Assembly: GCA_937892655.1 (NCBI GenBank)
Contig: CALBJC010000136.1
Span: 1-5,502 of the forward strand
Source of the DNA: an uncultured Clostridia bacterium
GTDB lineage: Bacteria > Bacillota > Clostridia > Oscillospirales > Ruminococcaceae
Direction: 5' to 3'
Length of the DNA stretch: 5,502 nt
The position numbers and the translations under genes were made by a program. Under the pieces are notes generated by a model that searched no databases, had not been told where the DNA came from, and saw only the letters and a list, made by a program, of their open reading frames with translations. Shown piece by piece: positions 4,779-5,502 of this stretch. Position 1 is the stretch's first letter, and each line of letters starts with the position of its first letter.

Positions 4779-5502
4779 TTAGATCTCGTATTCACGTCGC
4801 AACTGCCCGCAAGCAGCATTTATATCAGCGCCAAGCGTACGCCTTACTGTAGCGTTAACGCCCAGCTCTTCAAGATATTTCATAAAAGTCTGTGCAGACT
4901 TTCTATCAGAATGGTAATCTCTTTCTTTAATTTTATTCACAGGAATAATGTTTACATGAACAGGCATTCCAGAAAGAAGATTTGCTAGTTCACGCGCAGT
5001 TTTCTTATCATCGTTATGTCCGGAAATCAAAGCATACTCAAATGAAATTCTTCGACCTGTTGATTTAAAATAATTTTTGCAAGCAGATATTAATTGTTCG
5101 ATCGGATATCTGTCATTTACAGGCATTATTTCGCTACGCTTTTCGTTATTAGATGCATGGAGTGAAACAGAAAGTGTTACCCCAAGCTTTCTTAAAGCGA
5201 GTTCATTAATTCTGTCAACCAGTCCACACGTTGATAAGGAAACGTGTCGCAAGCTAAGATTTGTACCCTGAGGGCAAGAAAGAATTTCAAGAAAATTCAT
5301 AACATTATCAAAATTGTCAAGAGGTTCTCCAATACCCATCAAAACAACACTTGAAATATGCCTGCCAGATTCTTTTTCTGCTGAATATATCTGCAGCAAA
5401 ATCTCCGATGAAGTAAGATTTCTTTTAAAGCCAGCAATAGTAGATGCGCAGAACTTACATCCCATTTTACATCCAACCTGCGTTGAAACACATATACTAT
5501 CG
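4779..5502 (-). CDS. rlmN: RlmN, dual-specificity 23S rRNA/tRNA adenine-C2 methyltransferase (partial, 5' end outside window)
   Basis: Radical-SAM enzyme that methylates C2 of A2503 in 23S rRNA and of A37 in certain tRNAs (family knowledge). The frame is open to the right window edge, giving the last 240 codons of a protein usually near 350. Counting from the edge, the visible part opens with ICVSTQVGCKMGCKFC. This holds Cys4, the counterpart of E. coli Cys118, and the CxxxCxxC iron-sulfur cluster cysteines 11, 15 and 18. GIGEP (56-60), STCG (90-93), SLHA (113-116) and NIIPVN (184-189) are the usual SAM-binding and core motifs. The C-terminal ADINAACGQL carries Cys231, the methyl-carrying cysteine (E. 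coli Cys355). All catalytic cysteines are therefore present. It ends in TAA 15 nt before the preferred prpC start. In Firmicutes it stands directly upstream of prpC-prkC, as here. Only the N-terminal helical domain is missing, because of the window edge. Confidence 0.96.
   Translation of the reverse strand, partial: DSICVSTQVGCKMGCKFCASTIAGFKRNLTSSEILLQIYSAEKESGRHISSVVLMGIGEPLDNFDNVMNFLEILSCPQGTNLSLRHVSLSTCGLVDRINELALRKLGVTLSVSLHASNNEKRSEIMPVNDRYPIEQLISACKNYFKSTGRRISFEYALISGHNDDKKTARELANLLSGMPVHVNIIPVNKIKERDYHSDRKSAQTFMKYLEELGVNATVRRTLGADINAACGQLRREYEI

Overview
The window is an AT-rich stretch from a low-GC, endospore-forming Firmicute, most likely a member of the class Clostridia (Oscillospiraceae/Ruminococcaceae-like; this placement is inference). 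Two things point there: the gene order rlmN - prpC - prkC - rsgA, which is the classic Firmicute order around the PASTA kinase, and a spoVM microgene at the end of that run. All genes lie on the minus strand, so transcription runs from the right edge to the left.

Region by region in transcription order. At 5502-4779 is the 3' two-thirds of rlmN (23S rRNA/tRNA m2A methyltransferase), cut by the window edge. At 4763-4038 is prpC, a PP2C-type Ser/Thr phosphatase. At 4016-1859 is prkC, a membrane-anchored Ser/Thr kinase with three PASTA repeats and a C-terminal beta-rich extension, but its frame is broken inside the kinase domain by a diverged 55-nt tandem duplication at 3599-3707. At 1858-962 is rsgA, a circularly permuted GTPase for 30S maturation, whose ATG directly follows the prkC stop. 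At 903-814 is a 29-codon gene matching SpoVM, with a very strong ribosome binding site. At 809-775 is a strong intrinsic terminator. At 726-112 is a small M50 site-2 protease resembling SpoIVFB without its CBS domain. At 89-61 is a well-formed extended -10 promoter firing leftward out of the window.

How they work together. RlmN and RsgA act on the ribosome. PrpC and PrkC form an antagonistic phosphatase/kinase pair; in Bacillus PrkC senses cell-wall fragments and affects spore germination and stationary-phase physiology. SpoVM marks the forespore surface for coat assembly, and the M50 protease may belong to the same mother-cell programme, for example pro-sigma-K-type processing (inference). 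In Bacillus subtilis rpe and thiN lie between rsgA and spoVM; here both are missing and the order is condensed.

The two most notable points are the spoVM microgene, which is too short for ordinary ORF calling, and the nature of the prkC break. The two halves of the duplication are homologous but only about 63% identical in DNA, each reads as good kinase sequence in its own frame, and removing 55 nt restores a complete kinase. That looks like a join between two related kinase genes (a chimeric assembly or a real recombination), not a simple sequencing indel.
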